From Mesotaenium endlicherianum (Eukaryota > Streptophyta > Zygnematophyceae > Zygnematales > Mesotaeniaceae): DNA of 52,781 nt. A program made the translations under genes and the position numbers. The notes under the pieces were generated by a model that saw only the letters and a program-made list of their open reading frames with translations, had not been told where the DNA came from and did no database searches. The number at the start of each line of letters is the position of its first letter. Position 1 is the stretch's first letter. Positions 34,441-47,500 of the stretch are shown one piece after another. The stretch covers positions 66,196-118,976 of the forward strand of contig WELA01002119.1 of NCBI GenBank assembly GCA_009602735.1, given 5' to 3'.

Positions 34441-37400
34441 ATGAGGAAGCGCGACTTAGGAATTCTTCTCATCTCGGCTTTCTCCATCTTCTTGACACTT
34501 CAGGTTGTCCTCTTCCCCTGTGCCGACATACGTGAGCTTTCTTACTTTGGTACTTGTAGGCTGCATTATGAGGTAGCCATGTCTAGATAGGGCATGCATG
34601 TTGCTTTGAATGTAAGACACTGTTTGTCCATACTACTGACTTGCCAAAGCTGGACCAGACCTGAAAACAAACCATACGCTTATTGGTGCCCTCAGGATTT
34701 GAGGGTGATTGGGTCACAACCCGAAATGATGTGCCCAGATCACTTCAAGCCTGGTACCGGTAGCCAGGGAGCAAGGTGCTCCCCTAAGGCCTTTTAATGA
34801 TGGTCATTGAGCACATCAAAGGATCTTCTGGTTAACTGAAGGGATAGGCTAGGCCTAGGCTCAGGTAGTGCAGCCAATACTCTGAGCACGCAGTGCATTA
34901 CAGGCGGGGGAGGCCACGTAAAACCCTTGTGGCGATGGGCATATTGGGAGGTGATTAGCTATGATGGCATTTGAAGGTGGCAATGGGTTACTTGATGCAT
35001 GTCTGGTGGGTCGCTGGCAGACTGCCCCGCCGGGCTGGTCAGACAACCTGGTGACGTAGCAGTGACGACACATCTCGTTCTTTGAACTCAAGCAGGGGCT
35101 TGATTAAGTGTTGTGCAGGCTCTTTCTAGGACCTCTTGCATTTTTTTCTCTCAATGTCTAGTGAAGTGCACAGATGAACTCATAGTAACATCCATAAGCA
35201 TCCATTTCTGAATAGAAGTGGAGGGGATAGGGGTTTACTGTGGTACATGTTGGCTCCTCCGTTTGGTGTATGTAACTTCACGTGTTGTCCCCCCGGGCTG
35301 AAGACCCAAACTGGCGCTGGAAACTTGCCGGGCTCTCTAATTGCTTCTTTACGTGAGGCACATTGGGGGAGGGAGATCACAGTTGAATGACCCTGTTGAT
35401 TGAAATACAACGCCAGGATAGGGTCATCATGTGAAAGTCACGACAGAAGTGTTGTTTGTTTTGAAGTAGCAGCTATCCTCGTTCCCAGCAGATCGTCCGC
35501 ACGCGTGCTCTACTTTCCAACTCAGGACCTGTGCACCCTCTCCCAGCTCGCATTCAGCCCCCCTCTCGCTTCAGGCTTCAGGCTTGTTGCTCATTGCGAC
35601 GGTGGCTTCGGTTTGCGCTCGTCGTGGTGGTGGTGTTGGCTCTGGTGCTGGTGGTGATGCAGCACAAGGGCAGCGTGAGCTTCAGAGAGGCGTGGATCTT
35701 TCCCATTGAGGAGTCGTTCCTCCACCACGAGGTCACCCACGTGCCGCCACCTGTCGTCATTGACCTCAACGGGGATGGCCGCCCGGAGGTCATCTTTGTT
35801 ACTCGAGAGGCCCAGCTCCAGGTCAGCGCTCTGCCGCCCTGCACGCGCTCCCTTCCCTCCGCTCTTCTTCAAGGCGGAGTGAAGTAGACGGAGTTTCTGT
35901 CTGCCAACTGCCCTGCTGCGCGTACACAAGAAATAATTTACCCCTTCTCTGCGCGTAGCTGGTATGCCTGCTGAAAACTTGATTCAATTGTTAATTTCTA
36001 TCTTTCTTTCTTTCTGGGGTCTGAGACATTGGCTGTGTGTGGATCTCGAGAAGGCGCCATGGCGGGTGGACTTTCCATTCCTGTTTTGGAAACTGCATGG
36101 GTGTTGCCTTGATCAAACATGGTCCTCCCAAGTCTGTCCCTTATCCACCCAGTCAGGGGGGCTCACCTTTCTGCTTCAGCGCATCTCGCCTTGCACGAAG
36201 TCAACATCTGAGCTTGCTTGCTCTCTTCTTCTCCTTCTCTTCCTCCTCTCACTTCATGGCGCTGATATGTACGCAAGCAAGTCCTGTTGGCGAGCTTGCT
36301 GAGCTCGTTGAGCTGGCTCCCTATGGCAGCTGCGAGCACTGCAGGTGAAGCGCATCTGACTTTGGACGGGCGGCGAGCGATTGTGCTGCGCGCTTGCATC
36401 CTGGAACAGGTCATAGAACCGGAGCGGGCGGTGTCGGAGGGAGATGGGTTCAGAGAGAGCCGCCTGCTCGCTGAGGTGGCGCTGGCGCCCACGCGCGTGC
36501 GCGTCTCCACAGGCCGCTATCCTGTCGCGCTCGCAGCAGGACACCTGGAGGCTCCAGGCAGCGGCAAGCGGGCCAAGACGAGGAAGGCGGTGATCGTGGT
36601 GGTGACTACCGGCTGGTCCATCCTGTGCTTTGACCACAACCTGAAGCTCCTGTGGGAGAACAACGTGCAGGTGTGAATTCGATATCCCCCCCGCCCCCCA
36701 AAATGGGGCCCTTTTTACTTCTTGCTCCATGTTTGTCCCGCCTTCAGTCGGGCACACAGACTTATTTGTACGCATTCAATGTGCGATGACGGCACCGTGA
36801 CTCTTGCCCTCAAAGGGCGGCACCGAAGGCTACGACTCTTTCCGCGTGGAGGTTAGGGTGAAGAGCAAAGTGCAAGATGCGAGAAGCAATATGCAAACTT
36901 TCAATCCCAATGCTCATGCCATTCACCCGCTCATTGTAAGAGTATATCGCGGCTGCTTGCGCAGTGGAGCCCATTTTGCCTGAAGCGCTGCATGCAGCCT
37001 GCACAGTCTTGCCCGTCTGAATCATACCACCAACGGTGCTTCTTGTGACGCTCTGTTGCATGCTGCCCCCAGAGCTTCTACTCAGGCTGGGGTGAGGTGG
37101 GCTAGGCTAGGCTAGTCCGGGGCTAGGGAAGTCTACTCGTTTAGCCTAGGCTTGTCTAGGCTATGCTGGAACATAAGTCATCTGGGAACGTGCGCTTAGC
37201 TCCCTGCTAAGCCTCTGCGCCTGCAGTGCCTTCTCCTTCTCCTTCTCCTTCGTCTTCGTCTCCTTGTCCTTCTTCTTCTTCTTCTTCTTCTTCCTTCTGC
37301 TCTCCTTCTGCTCTCCTTCTCCCTACTTGCTCTTCTTCAATTCTTGTATTCAGCGCAAGTCCTACGCGAAAAGAACACAACGAATGACACTGTGTGGATG

Positions 37401-39214
37401 CCTCCTCGTCGTCTCCCTGCGCAGGAGGACTTCCCCCACGGCGCGCGCCACAAGGAGGTGTCGGTGCTGATTAGCAACCAGACCATGCGACATGGCGACA
37501 CCGGGGTGGTCATTGTGGGCGGCAGCATGGAGATCCAGCCCCAGGTCCCACACCCGACCGCGTGGAGCTTCGTTGTCTCCTGTTTTGAATAGAGTTAGAA
37601 GTTGGCGGAGACGCATGCACACGCGTCCAGATGTCTCGCAACCAAATGCGCACCCTCACGCGAGGCCCTTTTCTCTTTTGAAGGTGCCTGGGGAGGGAGC
37701 AGCTGGTCTCAGCTGAACCCTTTGGCTATCAGATTGTATGACGTACCGCTATTCTAATTATATTATTCTTATAATTTTATTATGTGTGGAAGATCTCACC
37801 TTTTGCCCGGCATGGAGGCTGCAGGTCATGGACCCCCTGGAGGAGGAGGAGGAAATGCTGCAGGGCATCGAGAGGCACCGCCACTCCGCCGGCAAGACAG
37901 ATGTCAGTAGCCTAGCCCACGCGCACGCCCACGCCCCTTGCCTTTCCTGCACTTCCCCGACCTCCCTCCTCCTCCCTGGGCTGCTCCGAGCTAGACCATC
38001 CTCTGGTCACATCCCATTCCCCACTCTGGCGTGGACCGCAGGGGGGGCGGGGGGGGGGGGGCAGGGCAGCAGCATTGCCTTTGCCCATGCTGCCTCAGGC
38101 AGCAGCTTGGTCGTCCTCGCTCCGGCAGCTGCTGCCGCTGCTGCTGCCCTGGGATCGTTCCCTGCTCCTCCTGCTGCTGCTGCTGCTGAACTTGCTCCCT
38201 CTCCTCTGGCGGTCGGTTTGCTCACTTTTGCCCTGTAATTGAGTTTCCTGCCAAACCCCCTCCCCAGTCAGTCCATGGGATGGCAACAGATGGCATCATT
38301 GAGCCCTTCCTTGTGGAGCTGGGGTGCTGTGGTGCCTGGGTGTAACAGGAACCAGCTCGACGTGCGTGCTTGCTCTGTGTGAGTCTGACTCCTTTGCGCG
38401 CCCCTGGCTGCGGCTGGCCTCTGCTGCCCGCGTGCTTGTACCTGGCAGGAGCTGGAGGATGTTACAGGTGGCGCTGCGGGGATGAAGGAGCGCCACTTCT
38501 CGTACTATGCTTATGCGGGCAAGTCGGGCGTGCTGCGCTGGAAGCACGACAGCAAGGTGGGCTGACTGACCCCCTGTGACACGCTCGCCTGCCACATCAG
38601 GGCTGCCTTCTCGGCATACACAAGGGCCGCTCTGTCTGAGCTCAAGGGGTTTAGGGTTAGGCAGCTCCAGCTGCGGAGCCCAGCACATATGCACATGCAT
38701 GTACTCTCCGCTTGGAGCAAGCGTGTGAAATGTGCATTGATGTGAAAGGATGAGGTTGGAAGTTTAGAAAGTACAAGTGGCTGTAAGAAACGGGTGTGCC
38801 TGACCTCGCGGCCGAGTCCTGCGCAAAGTGCTGCTCTTCACGCCCAACAGCAGAAAGCTGGGGGGACCTTGCCGTGGAGAGGAGCTGTTCACATTTGACC
38901 AGGACTGTGCGAGCTGTGCAATTTGGCTCTGTGCTGATTTTTACATTCGCACTGTGCTGGGGCGTGAGTGTGTCTGGCCGGGCCTGCAGGACTTCCACAG
39001 GGACGCGTCGGCGCTGAGCGAGCAGCTGCTGCCCCAACACAATTACAAGCTGGACGCCAACGCGCTCTCCTCTCGCCACTACGGCGAAGTACGCCTCCTC
39101 CTCTTCCTGCTGCTGCTCCTCCTTCTGCTGCTCCTGGTGCTCCCGCTTTGTGCTGGCTGCTCCTCCTCCTGCTGCTGCTGCTCTTGCTGCTGCTGCTGCT
39201 GTTGCTGCTGTTGC

Positions 39215-39246
<32 letters not shown>

Positions 39247-42200
39247 CTGCTGTTGGTCTTGCTGCTGGTGTTGCTCCTACTTCTAGATCTGCGGTGTCAT
39301 GAATAGCACGGAGGGGCAGGACTTATAGACATAAATTGGTATGTGCACCGTCATACCTCCATCTTGTTATGTGCAACCTATCACATGTGAGCTCTTCTTC
39401 TTTCGGGGACGCACCCCTTCACATGCGCCCGCAAACTTTTGGGGCTTGGGGTTGACCAAGTGCTTGCCATCCCCGTCCCCCCCCCCCCCCCCCCCCCNNN
39501 NNNNNNCCCCCCCCCCCCCCAGCTTGGCTGAAACACCTCTCAGGAGAACCCCAAGGAGTACCCTCTGTGTGATTACATTGACTGACATGCGGACGCATTG
39601 GACGTCTTCCGTGTCGTACGCTCGTGAGTGAGGAAGAGGGAGGGAGAGCTTACGACGCGCGCGTCTGGCCGGTGTGGGGTGGCGGAGCAGGTGGAGTGCC
39701 GAGACTACCGCGAGTCCGTCCTCAAGTCCATGCCCCACCGCTGGGTGGGTTCTCCCCCCCCTCTCCTGCCCCCTCCTCCTCTCCCTTGCCCTTCCTCCTC
39801 CTCCTCATCCCCCCCNTACTTCTAGTCTGGTACCATTTTCCCCCCCTGGCAGGCTCCTGTGCCCCTGCCCCCTGCCCTCTGCCAGAGTATCTCCGGCGCT
39901 GGCTGCTCCTCCGAGTTGCAGGGGGTGTTTGGCATACACACCAGTGTCAGCAAGAGCCCCCACTCACTTCTCAAAACTGAAGAAGTGACCTGTTCAGTCC
40001 TCTTGTGCCCAAGCGTGGGACAGAAGCGTCGCTCGGGCAGGAATGTGACCTTGGACCCGGGAGTCGGCTCTGTCTGGCCTGCTTGAGAGCGCGTGCCTCA
40101 ATCCCCCCTCGCCCTCTTTCTCCTCCTGGTCGATGCTGTTGATCGTTGTGTGACGCCCCATTTGAGATGCACAGGCGGTGTCACTCAGTCTCGTGCGCAC
40201 CTTGTAATTCCCACTCTTGCGTTCTCTCGCTGGAGCTGGTCTAGGCCCGTGTCCGGCGAGCATGCATGCAGGCATGCGTGTGTCTTGGCAGCTGTTCACA
40301 CGTGGTCTGGTTGCGCGCTTGGCTGGCAGGAGAGGCGGGACGACACGAGGTTTGAGCTGGTGCACTTCCGCAAGCACAGGCGGCGGCCCCACAAGGCGCT
40401 GCCCGGACCCAAGGGGGGTGCGCAGCCTCACCACGGCCCGCCTGCCCGCCACCTGGCGGGCCGCGATGCCTCCAACCCTGTGGCGCATGCTGTGAAGAAG
40501 GTCATTGAAGTTGCGCAGTCTGGCAAGTCTGCCAAGGTGGGCTCCTGCCGCTGATCCAGCCATTTCTCCTTCTGTTTCTCGCGCTCCTGCTCCTGCTCCT
40601 GCTCCTGCCCCTGCTCCTTCTCCTCTTTCTCCTCCTGCTTTTATTACTGTTCCTGCTGCTGCTGCTGCTGCTTCCGCTCCTGTTGCTGCCGATACTGCTA
40701 CTGTGGTGTCCAGATCTGAGAAGCTCTGGTAGTATGTGAGCTTGCGAGCTCGTTGAGGAGAGCACGCCGCATGCTCCATGCAACCCCGCCTCTGCAGCGT
40801 GACTTGGCCCGTTCGCCTGCTGTTGCCTGGCCATGATGCCCTTGGGTGCGGGGCATGAATGGCATCCTCCTACCTAGAGTGCCTGCTTGCTTGGGGGTGC
40901 TGGGCTGCCTCTGATGACACCGGCTCCTCCAAGTCTCTAGAGAGGCCCTTCGATTGCTCTCAGCACTTGGTGTGGTATCTCATGTGCTGTTGCTGAGCGA
41001 AGAATCTGCGTCGTTGTTTGTGGCGAGTGCCGTTGCTCGGGACGCTTTAGAAGGGCGAGCACCACCCCGCACACGTGAACGGCACGGCGCACTGGTGGGC
41101 GCCCAACGCCATGGTGGTGCATCTCAAGGAGGGCATCGAGGCCATCCACCTGTACAGCGGCCGCACCATCTGCAAGGTCGGACCCTCTTCCCCCCCCGCA
41201 CGTGCCGCCTGTTGCTCAGAGCGGTTCTTGCGTATGTTCCAGACTTGCGGGGACACAAAAGACCTGAATGGGAACGGAGTCTCTCCTCCGCAGCAAGGGG
41301 CGCTGCTGAGGAGATCTGCGTGCCTCCCTCAGAGGGACCTGTTGAGGCCTAGGTACCGTGTGTGCAAGTGCGTGCGAATGTCAAACGAGAGTGGGGTTTG
41401 CTCCGCTCGCAGAGTGGACTAGCACATTGCCCAGGGAAACGACGAAAGAAGGAAGCTGGCGTTTACTGTCCATGTCAATGACTGCCGCCTCGCCAGCCTG
41501 CACGCCACGCCAAACTACAGTTGCCTGCGAGGAGACAAGCAGGCTGGGGTGCTCTTCATGGGCCCCTCGGGGCCTACGCAGATTCTGAGTCTTCCCCCTC
41601 TTTATTTCTGGTTCTGCTTCTGCTTCTGCAAGGCTTCTATATTTGCTCTGCTTGAATTTGCTTTTCGTGTCCTCTGGCCCTCAGGGTTTCCTTTCCCCAG
41701 TTCTCCTGCCTTGCCTAATGTCTGCCTCCTCTCACGCCACAGCTGGATTCAAGCCCGCGTCTCACAAACACAGGGTGTTGTCTTCTTGCGGGTGGGTGCA
41801 GCTCCTGCTGACAGCTGGCGGCCTGCACGCTGATATCAACGGCGACGGAGTGTTGGACCATGTGCAGGTGCACCTGCGCTTGCTGACCCCTCTTTGCCCG
41901 TCGGCTTGCTTGCCCCCGGCCAGAGTTGGTGCGGGCTGTAAAGTGCACGCAGGACTCGGTCTCAGGCAGCAGTCACGGGGGGTAGCACAGGGTGAAGGAG
42001 ACAGGCCCAGGGGCCACCAGGGTGGGATGGCTGGGAAGCAAGGCCGTTCCATTCTTCAGTGGCTCTGAGCTGCTCTCTGGGGAAACTGGTGCCCCCATGA
42101 GCTGTAGGATGCAACTTGTCAGTATGGCTGTTCTCCTCGTGCGCGGCGTGCTGTCCAGCAGTTCTCACGCTTGCTGTAATTATCCAGTCATCGTCGCACT

Positions 42201-42830
42201 GCACCGGTCCTACCCCATCAATCCTGGTGTTTAATCTGAGCTCCACCTCGCATGCCCCGGGGCATTTTTTTGAATGGGGGAGGGGGGGACAGGTCTCAGG
42301 AGCACACACGGGGGAGTCCACGATGGCAGCGGGCGCGGAGAGCCCCATGAAGCCGTGCTGGGCGGTGGCTACGTCGGGCGTGCCGGTGAAGGAGCAGCTC
42401 TTCAACGGTTCCGTCTGCAAGCACTCCCCCTCTGAGCGCTACTCCGAGATGTTTGGGTTTGGCCACCGTGGATTCGGGTACATCCCATTCTGCGCTCCAC
42501 CCATATGCCCCTGCCATTGCCCTTGCCCCTGCCCCTACACCTGCTCCTTCCCCCCCCCCACCATCTTTCCTTCCCTTCTAAATTATTCTGTCCACCCCTG
42601 TTACCACCACCTTCTCCTTCCCAAGCTCCCCCGGGCCCCCCAGCCCTCTCTCCCCCCTTCCGCGGGGCCCTTTATTTCCCTCACCCCCTCTCTCTTGCCC
42701 CCCGGGGTACTTCCTTCTTTGATTGCCTGCTGCACTCTGGCCGCTGGAGTATGAGCGCCAAGGGGCATCCCCCCTGCATGCAGCTCACAGGCATGCAGCT
42801 GCTGCTGTTTCGGGCCCACTCCCGGCTTGT

Positions 42831-42866
<36 letters not shown>

Positions 42867-44449
42867 TCCTGCCGCTGAGGTGCGTGTGTGTGAGTGTCCC
42901 TGAGGGTGCTGCCGGCAGGTGTCAGCCCGTGTGCTCGTGTAGGCTCGTGGACTATTTCTCCTGGCAGTAATGCCGCATTGCCTGAGCCGGCTGCCGCTTC
43001 TTGGCCAGCTTCCGTGATGCAGGCGCTGGCAGCAGTCCTGACTCTCTGTGGGGCATGCCATCTGCCGTGAGCAGGGAATCCAACGAGGCAATCGAGACCA
43101 TCGAGGTGGCCACGCCCATCATCATGCCAAAGCCCGAGAAGGGCCGGCACAGGCGCCGCAGCCATGGGGACGTCATCTTCCTCAACAGCAGGGGGGAGGT
43201 ACTCACACTTGCGCGCACGTCTGGCATGCTCTTACACGCTTGTGAAGGGCAGCTTGCATGGACAACAGGCTTCTACTCAGGCGTGCGCCGTGACGTTGCG
43301 ATGCGCCCAGAAACTTGCTTGTGGGCCTGTCTGCATGCAGGCTCGCAAGCAGCATGCCTTGGCGGGCCCTCGAATGGTGCATCTCAACTATGAAAAAGAA
43401 GAGCGTGCTCTCTGTCTGGCAAAAGAGCGCTGGTTTGACCACACAGACCCTTTGACAGTTATCGGGATGACAAAGCACTGGTGACAGATGTCAGATAAGG
43501 TCTCCCTGCGGCGACTGATGATCATACGCACTAACACGCTCGCGCGCGCGCACGCCTCGGCTGTGTGTGTGTGTGTGTGTGTGTGCGTGTCTCTGCAGGT
43601 CACTGCATACACCGTCGAGGGCGGCGTGCACCACCACCACGGCAAGATGAGATGGCAGGTCTCCAGCGACGCCCACTGGTACAACGAGCGGGGGCCAGCT
43701 GGCTTCGACAACGACCCCGTGGTCCCCACCCTGATGGCGCTGCCCCTCAGGGTGGGCGGCCCCCCCGAAGTCATCCTGGCAGGTGGCGAGAGCGCGGCCG
43801 TCGTGCTGTCCCCCCATGGCGTGGAGGAGACGTCCTTCAGCGTCCCCATGGGCTCCGTGTCTCCCTTTGTGGTGGCCGATTTCAACAACGACAATCTCAA
43901 CGACCTCATCCTTGTGACAGCGTTGGGCCTCTACGGCTTCCAGCAGGTGCGCCTCCTTCTGTCCTCCCGCATCCGCATAACCATGTGTGATGACGTGACT
44001 TTTTCTACTTCACTCCCCGTGTGAGTCTCGCCCCCCTATGTAGTATGTTACTCTTTCCATGTTACTGCACGTCCCCCTCCCCCCCCTTGTCAGGCCGTGG
44101 TTGTCGAGGGCACTTATACAGTCCCTGTGACTCCTAGTGCAGATTGCCTGTGCTTGTCAGTGGAGGCAGTATCTTAGATGCGGTACATTACTGAGCGTAC
44201 ATAATGCGAGGTCATGTATCTGGTTTCGGCCCACTGCTTTCGAAAGTGAGTGTTGCTTAGTGATGTTATCAGCTTGATAACTGAAGGCAACGTTGTGGCC
44301 AATGTTTTGTTGTGCAGGTTCGCCAACCTGGAGCTGTTTTGTTCTCCTCCTTGTTGGGAGTTCTCATCCTTTGCATGGGCGTAGTTTTTGTTACTCAGCA
44401 CGTGGGACCTGCGAGAGGCAAACCTCGAAAGGGCCGCAGTACGGATTAA
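34441..44449 (+). CDS. NERD1: NERD1-type FG-GAP repeat membrane protein (15 exons, 709 aa, complete)
   Basis: Orthologue of a plant Golgi-localised FG-GAP protein, which I recall as Arabidopsis NERD1 (At3g51050, 698 aa), linked genetically to the exocyst and cell expansion. Exons: 34441-34503, 35663-35821, 36410-36670, 37425-37544, 37825-37902, 38449-38556, 38990-39088, 39691-39744, 40330-40536, 41051-41176, 41802-41867, 42293-42477, 43075-43198, 43599-43946, 44318-44449 (TAA). All introns are GT-AG, and all junctions are phase 0 except the one between exons 12 and 13. Residues 1-21 (MRKRDLGILLISAFSIFLTL) form a signal anchor. FG-GAP-type Ca-binding loops are VIDLNGDGRPEVIFVT (about 53-68), HADINGDGVLDHV (exon 11) and VADFNNDNLNDLI (exon 14). 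Other conserved blocks are TTGWSILCFDHNL, RHGDTGVVIVGGSMEIQP, LLPQHNYKLDANAL and PCWAVATSGVP. A second membrane helix lies at about 673-692, before a basic cytosolic tail. Confidence 0.95.
39092..39285. repeat. (CTG)n/(TTG)n-rich microsatellite in NERD1 intron 7
   Basis: A long, slightly imperfect GCT/GTT trinucleotide tract starting just after the exon 7 donor. It is intronic, so the poly-Leu and poly-Cys frames it produces are not real proteins. Confidence 0.9.
39477..39520. other. 9-N gap inside a poly-C run, NERD1 intron 7
   Basis: C from 39477 to 39497, Ns at 39498-39506, C again to 39520. A further single N follows a C run at 39816, in intron 8. The coding exons on either side are intact. 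Confidence 0.97.
43562..43592. repeat. (GT)n microsatellite before NERD1 exon 14
   Basis: A GT tract that ends in the acceptor region (gtctctgcag) of the exon starting at 43599. Confidence 0.9.
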
Positions 44450-44530
44450 GAAATAGGGGAAGCTCCTATAGCCCTTGTTACTTGCGCTACTTTCAACTGT
44501 TTATCATAGTGATTCTTAAGCAGCCCATGC

Positions 44531-44541
44531 GTGTAAACGGG
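44531..44541. repeat. 11-bp direct repeat, left copy (candidate target-site duplication)
   Basis: gtgtaaacggg, identical to 48591-48601, at the left edge of the AT-rich block. Confidence 0.7.
44532..44536 (+). terminator. TGTAA, putative poly(A) signal of NERD1
   Basis: TGTAA is the usual poly(A) signal of chlorophytes. This copy lies 83 bases after the NERD1 stop codon, and a second one follows at 44546-44550. The first falls inside the 11-bp repeat that flanks the AT-rich block. Confidence 0.5.
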
Positions 44542-47500
44542 TACCTGTAATGCGTCAAAGTGCTAGGACACAAGAAAAATTGCGCCGGTTCAAGTTGGTT
44601 CAAGTGCGTAGGAACTTATGTTATTCTGCATTTGTGTAGTTGAAGTTAAGTGGCCGTTATGCACCTGCTCCTTGAGTTGGGAGTAACAATAATGAATCCC
44701 ATGGAAACTTCTTGCTGCAACTGAATCATAGCGTTATTATATGCCAAATGGATATGCTGTTAAAACAAAATACTATGTTGATGAGCGAACTCAATGGAAT
44801 GGTGCTCATCCTGCGTCAATCGCCTATAGGCATATGCACTGACTCTTAGCACCTCCATTACTTTGATGAGTAAACACCTTCCAATATTGTAGTCATTCTC
44901 CTTTTCAGATCCACTCCGTGAAATTGTAAATTTTTCAAGATTGATTTCGTGGATCCTTATTCAAAGTATAATTTAGAAGGGATATATATATATATATAAA
45001 TATGTCAGGAGTAATGCAGCAACTAAGAGTGGACATGAAAGACTTCAAGAAGACCTTAAAACAAGTAGAAGACGGTTGTGTATATTTACATATGGGCATT
45101 ACTCCCTTTCTTTGCCTGTCTTCAATGTTTTCAATGTAAGTATTGTTTGTAGCTTTGTCTAGCTGTTAAGATTGGAGAGAAATAATGATCAAAAGCATTA
45201 TAATTTATCAACTATTTATTAGCGCAACTTCTTTTTCATCAGAAAGCGCAATAATCAATCTTCTTATGCACGTGGAACCCCTACAGGTTTGTAAATACCA
45301 AGCTTCTAAGGACAAGTAGAAGAGGTTAATATGGCAGTCTGCGAAGATTTTTGACATGCACAAGAATGATAATTGAAAATTTTACTATCTGCGAGCAACT
45401 CTGCGCCTCCAAGCGATGCATAACGTAGCATTTGCGCCAAAGATTGCAGGGCAGAGAAAAAATAATAATAATAAGTCATCTTTAACTGCTTGCGAGATAA
45501 AGTCGTTGCCAAACCATCAAACCATGATTGGAAGTTGTCAATGAACAAAAGACCGAGAACACGCTTGGAGGGTAAAGTTGACTTGCAAAGTGTTGTGCGT
45601 TAAGAGGTCGGGCGTGCATCAGTAGTATTAGAAAAAGGCAAGTCTTGTCAGCAGGAATTGCTGCAATAAGGTCTATAATTCATGTAGCCTTCTGGCCAAA
45701 AATAGGGGCATATGTTTTAATATTCTTACTAAGGAGATCTTACTACTTAAAGTGAGCACCTCAAGTTTGAAAATTGGTTAGAAAACAACTAATGAGGTCC
45801 GGCCCAAAAGATCACTAATAGCACACTGATTTGACATTCTTAGAGTAGAACATGCAAGGGCAATAAGCTGTGACTTTGCTCACCACTTGTGAAGTTGTTT
45901 AAGTGACTGGAAACCGGCTTGGATTTCTCTTCACAAGAGTGACAAGTGGTCTTAAAAATACAAGAGATAAAAGTGTCGCCTTTACTGACAACCCTGTAAC
46001 TTACAACTTGCCACTAAGGATTTCTAGAAGATGCCTGTCTAGGAACATACTTTGGACTTTATATTTCTCAGTATCTGACAGGTGAGGCGTGAATTCAATA
46101 TATCGGGTCATGCTCCAGGGTCTACCTACTCACACACACATGTGTGTTTGGTCTACTAGCCTGTCTATTGGCTAGCCACCACTCAATCCAATCAAAAGCT
46201 AGATGCTAAATTATGCTAAGTGCTTTTGACTGGCCGAATTTTACCTTCACCAATGCGTGCTAGATAGTGCCTCAAAAGTAAATCTTTAAAGGTAGGCTTC
46301 CTGTAACTGTCGATGATGCAGTCACCAAGTTATAACCAATTTGGTGCACTATTACAATGAAAATGCAAAGTATTTATGCTATGGATGGCCCGTTGATTTA
46401 TAGGTAGAGTGCTAATGCTCTTTTGGGGTCGCGAAGAGTTCAACGTGTGTCCTTTAAATTAGATGAGTCGCGTCATGGACTTTAGAGCGTTCACACTTGG
46501 CTGCGTTAAGAATTGGTAGGTAGCTTTTACTAAAATGCAAATATCTTTCTCAAAATTTTTTCAAATGATGCGAACCCAATCGAGTTTGGAATATGGCTCG
46601 ATGCTCTACAGATAATGAATCAATATATTGGTAGATATTAATTCATTCAATTATAATGATTAGATAAGTTCAATTTGCAGAATTCTAGTTAATATTTGGT
46701 CCACTAGACTTTTAGTAATATTCAATATAATGACTTAGCCGAGAGTAGTAGGATGAAATTCAGCTTGCTGACACATTCTTTGACAACCAGCTGACTGCCT
46801 TAAGCGATACTAGCGAACCGCCTAGTAATGCATCTTAGGGTAATATGCAAGATGAATTACCGGATGATCGACACCTAATGCGGATGGCATTCAGGATGAT
46901 GGGTGATGGCTATATATTTGGTTAGCCTATCTCCTACCGAGGAGGTTAACTCCCGGGTATGGGGTGCCATTGCACTTGCCGTTGAACAGTAACTCATTCC
47001 ATGTACATATTTTAGGTATTGCTACCGAGTTCGGCATTCGGAAACGAGGCCAACTCTCTGTACATACTATTGAGATAATATTCGAATCCAAGGCTACAAG
47101 CCGTTACACAAACTGCTCACTAACCTTGCTTTCATGGGAGTTTATTGATTGCATGATTGATGCTCGTTACTTGCATGTGACTTGTGAGTATTGCTTACGC
47201 TAGCTATGTGGACGACCAAGATCCATAGCAAAAACTCTATAAGTTATGAAGAATGTGTTCGAAGTCGACGAAATACGTAGCTTTGTTTCATTAAACACTA
47301 TGATTGGTTTCTTACTTGGGCAAACTATTTGCGTTGCGGTCGTGGACAATTGTATCGCGACAACAAGTCAATTCAAAAAGCCATCCAACTTTCATTGTTA
47401 TTGTGTGCACAACCAATTGTCTGCATATAGAAACTTCGGAACAATCAAAATCAAGTTGACTTAATAAGGATTGTTTCATATGATTGAAACTATCTTCGAC

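Noticed and set aside
36671-37424. TTC/CTT-rich tract as a coding repeat
   Set aside because: It is a pyrimidine-rich part of NERD1 intron 3; the flanking exons join in phase without it.
38647-38662. Telomere-like ggtttagggttagg
   Set aside because: Only about two TTTAGGG-like units inside an intron; too short to call an interstitial telomeric repeat.
39092-39306. Poly-Leu/poly-Cys proteins in the CTG tract
   Set aside because: They lie in a NERD1 intron and come from a trinucleotide microsatellite.
46384-46452. tRNA-like stretch (ggtagagtgc...gagttcaacgtgtg)
   Set aside because: It resembles D- and T-arm fragments, but the arms and acceptor stem do not pair convincingly.
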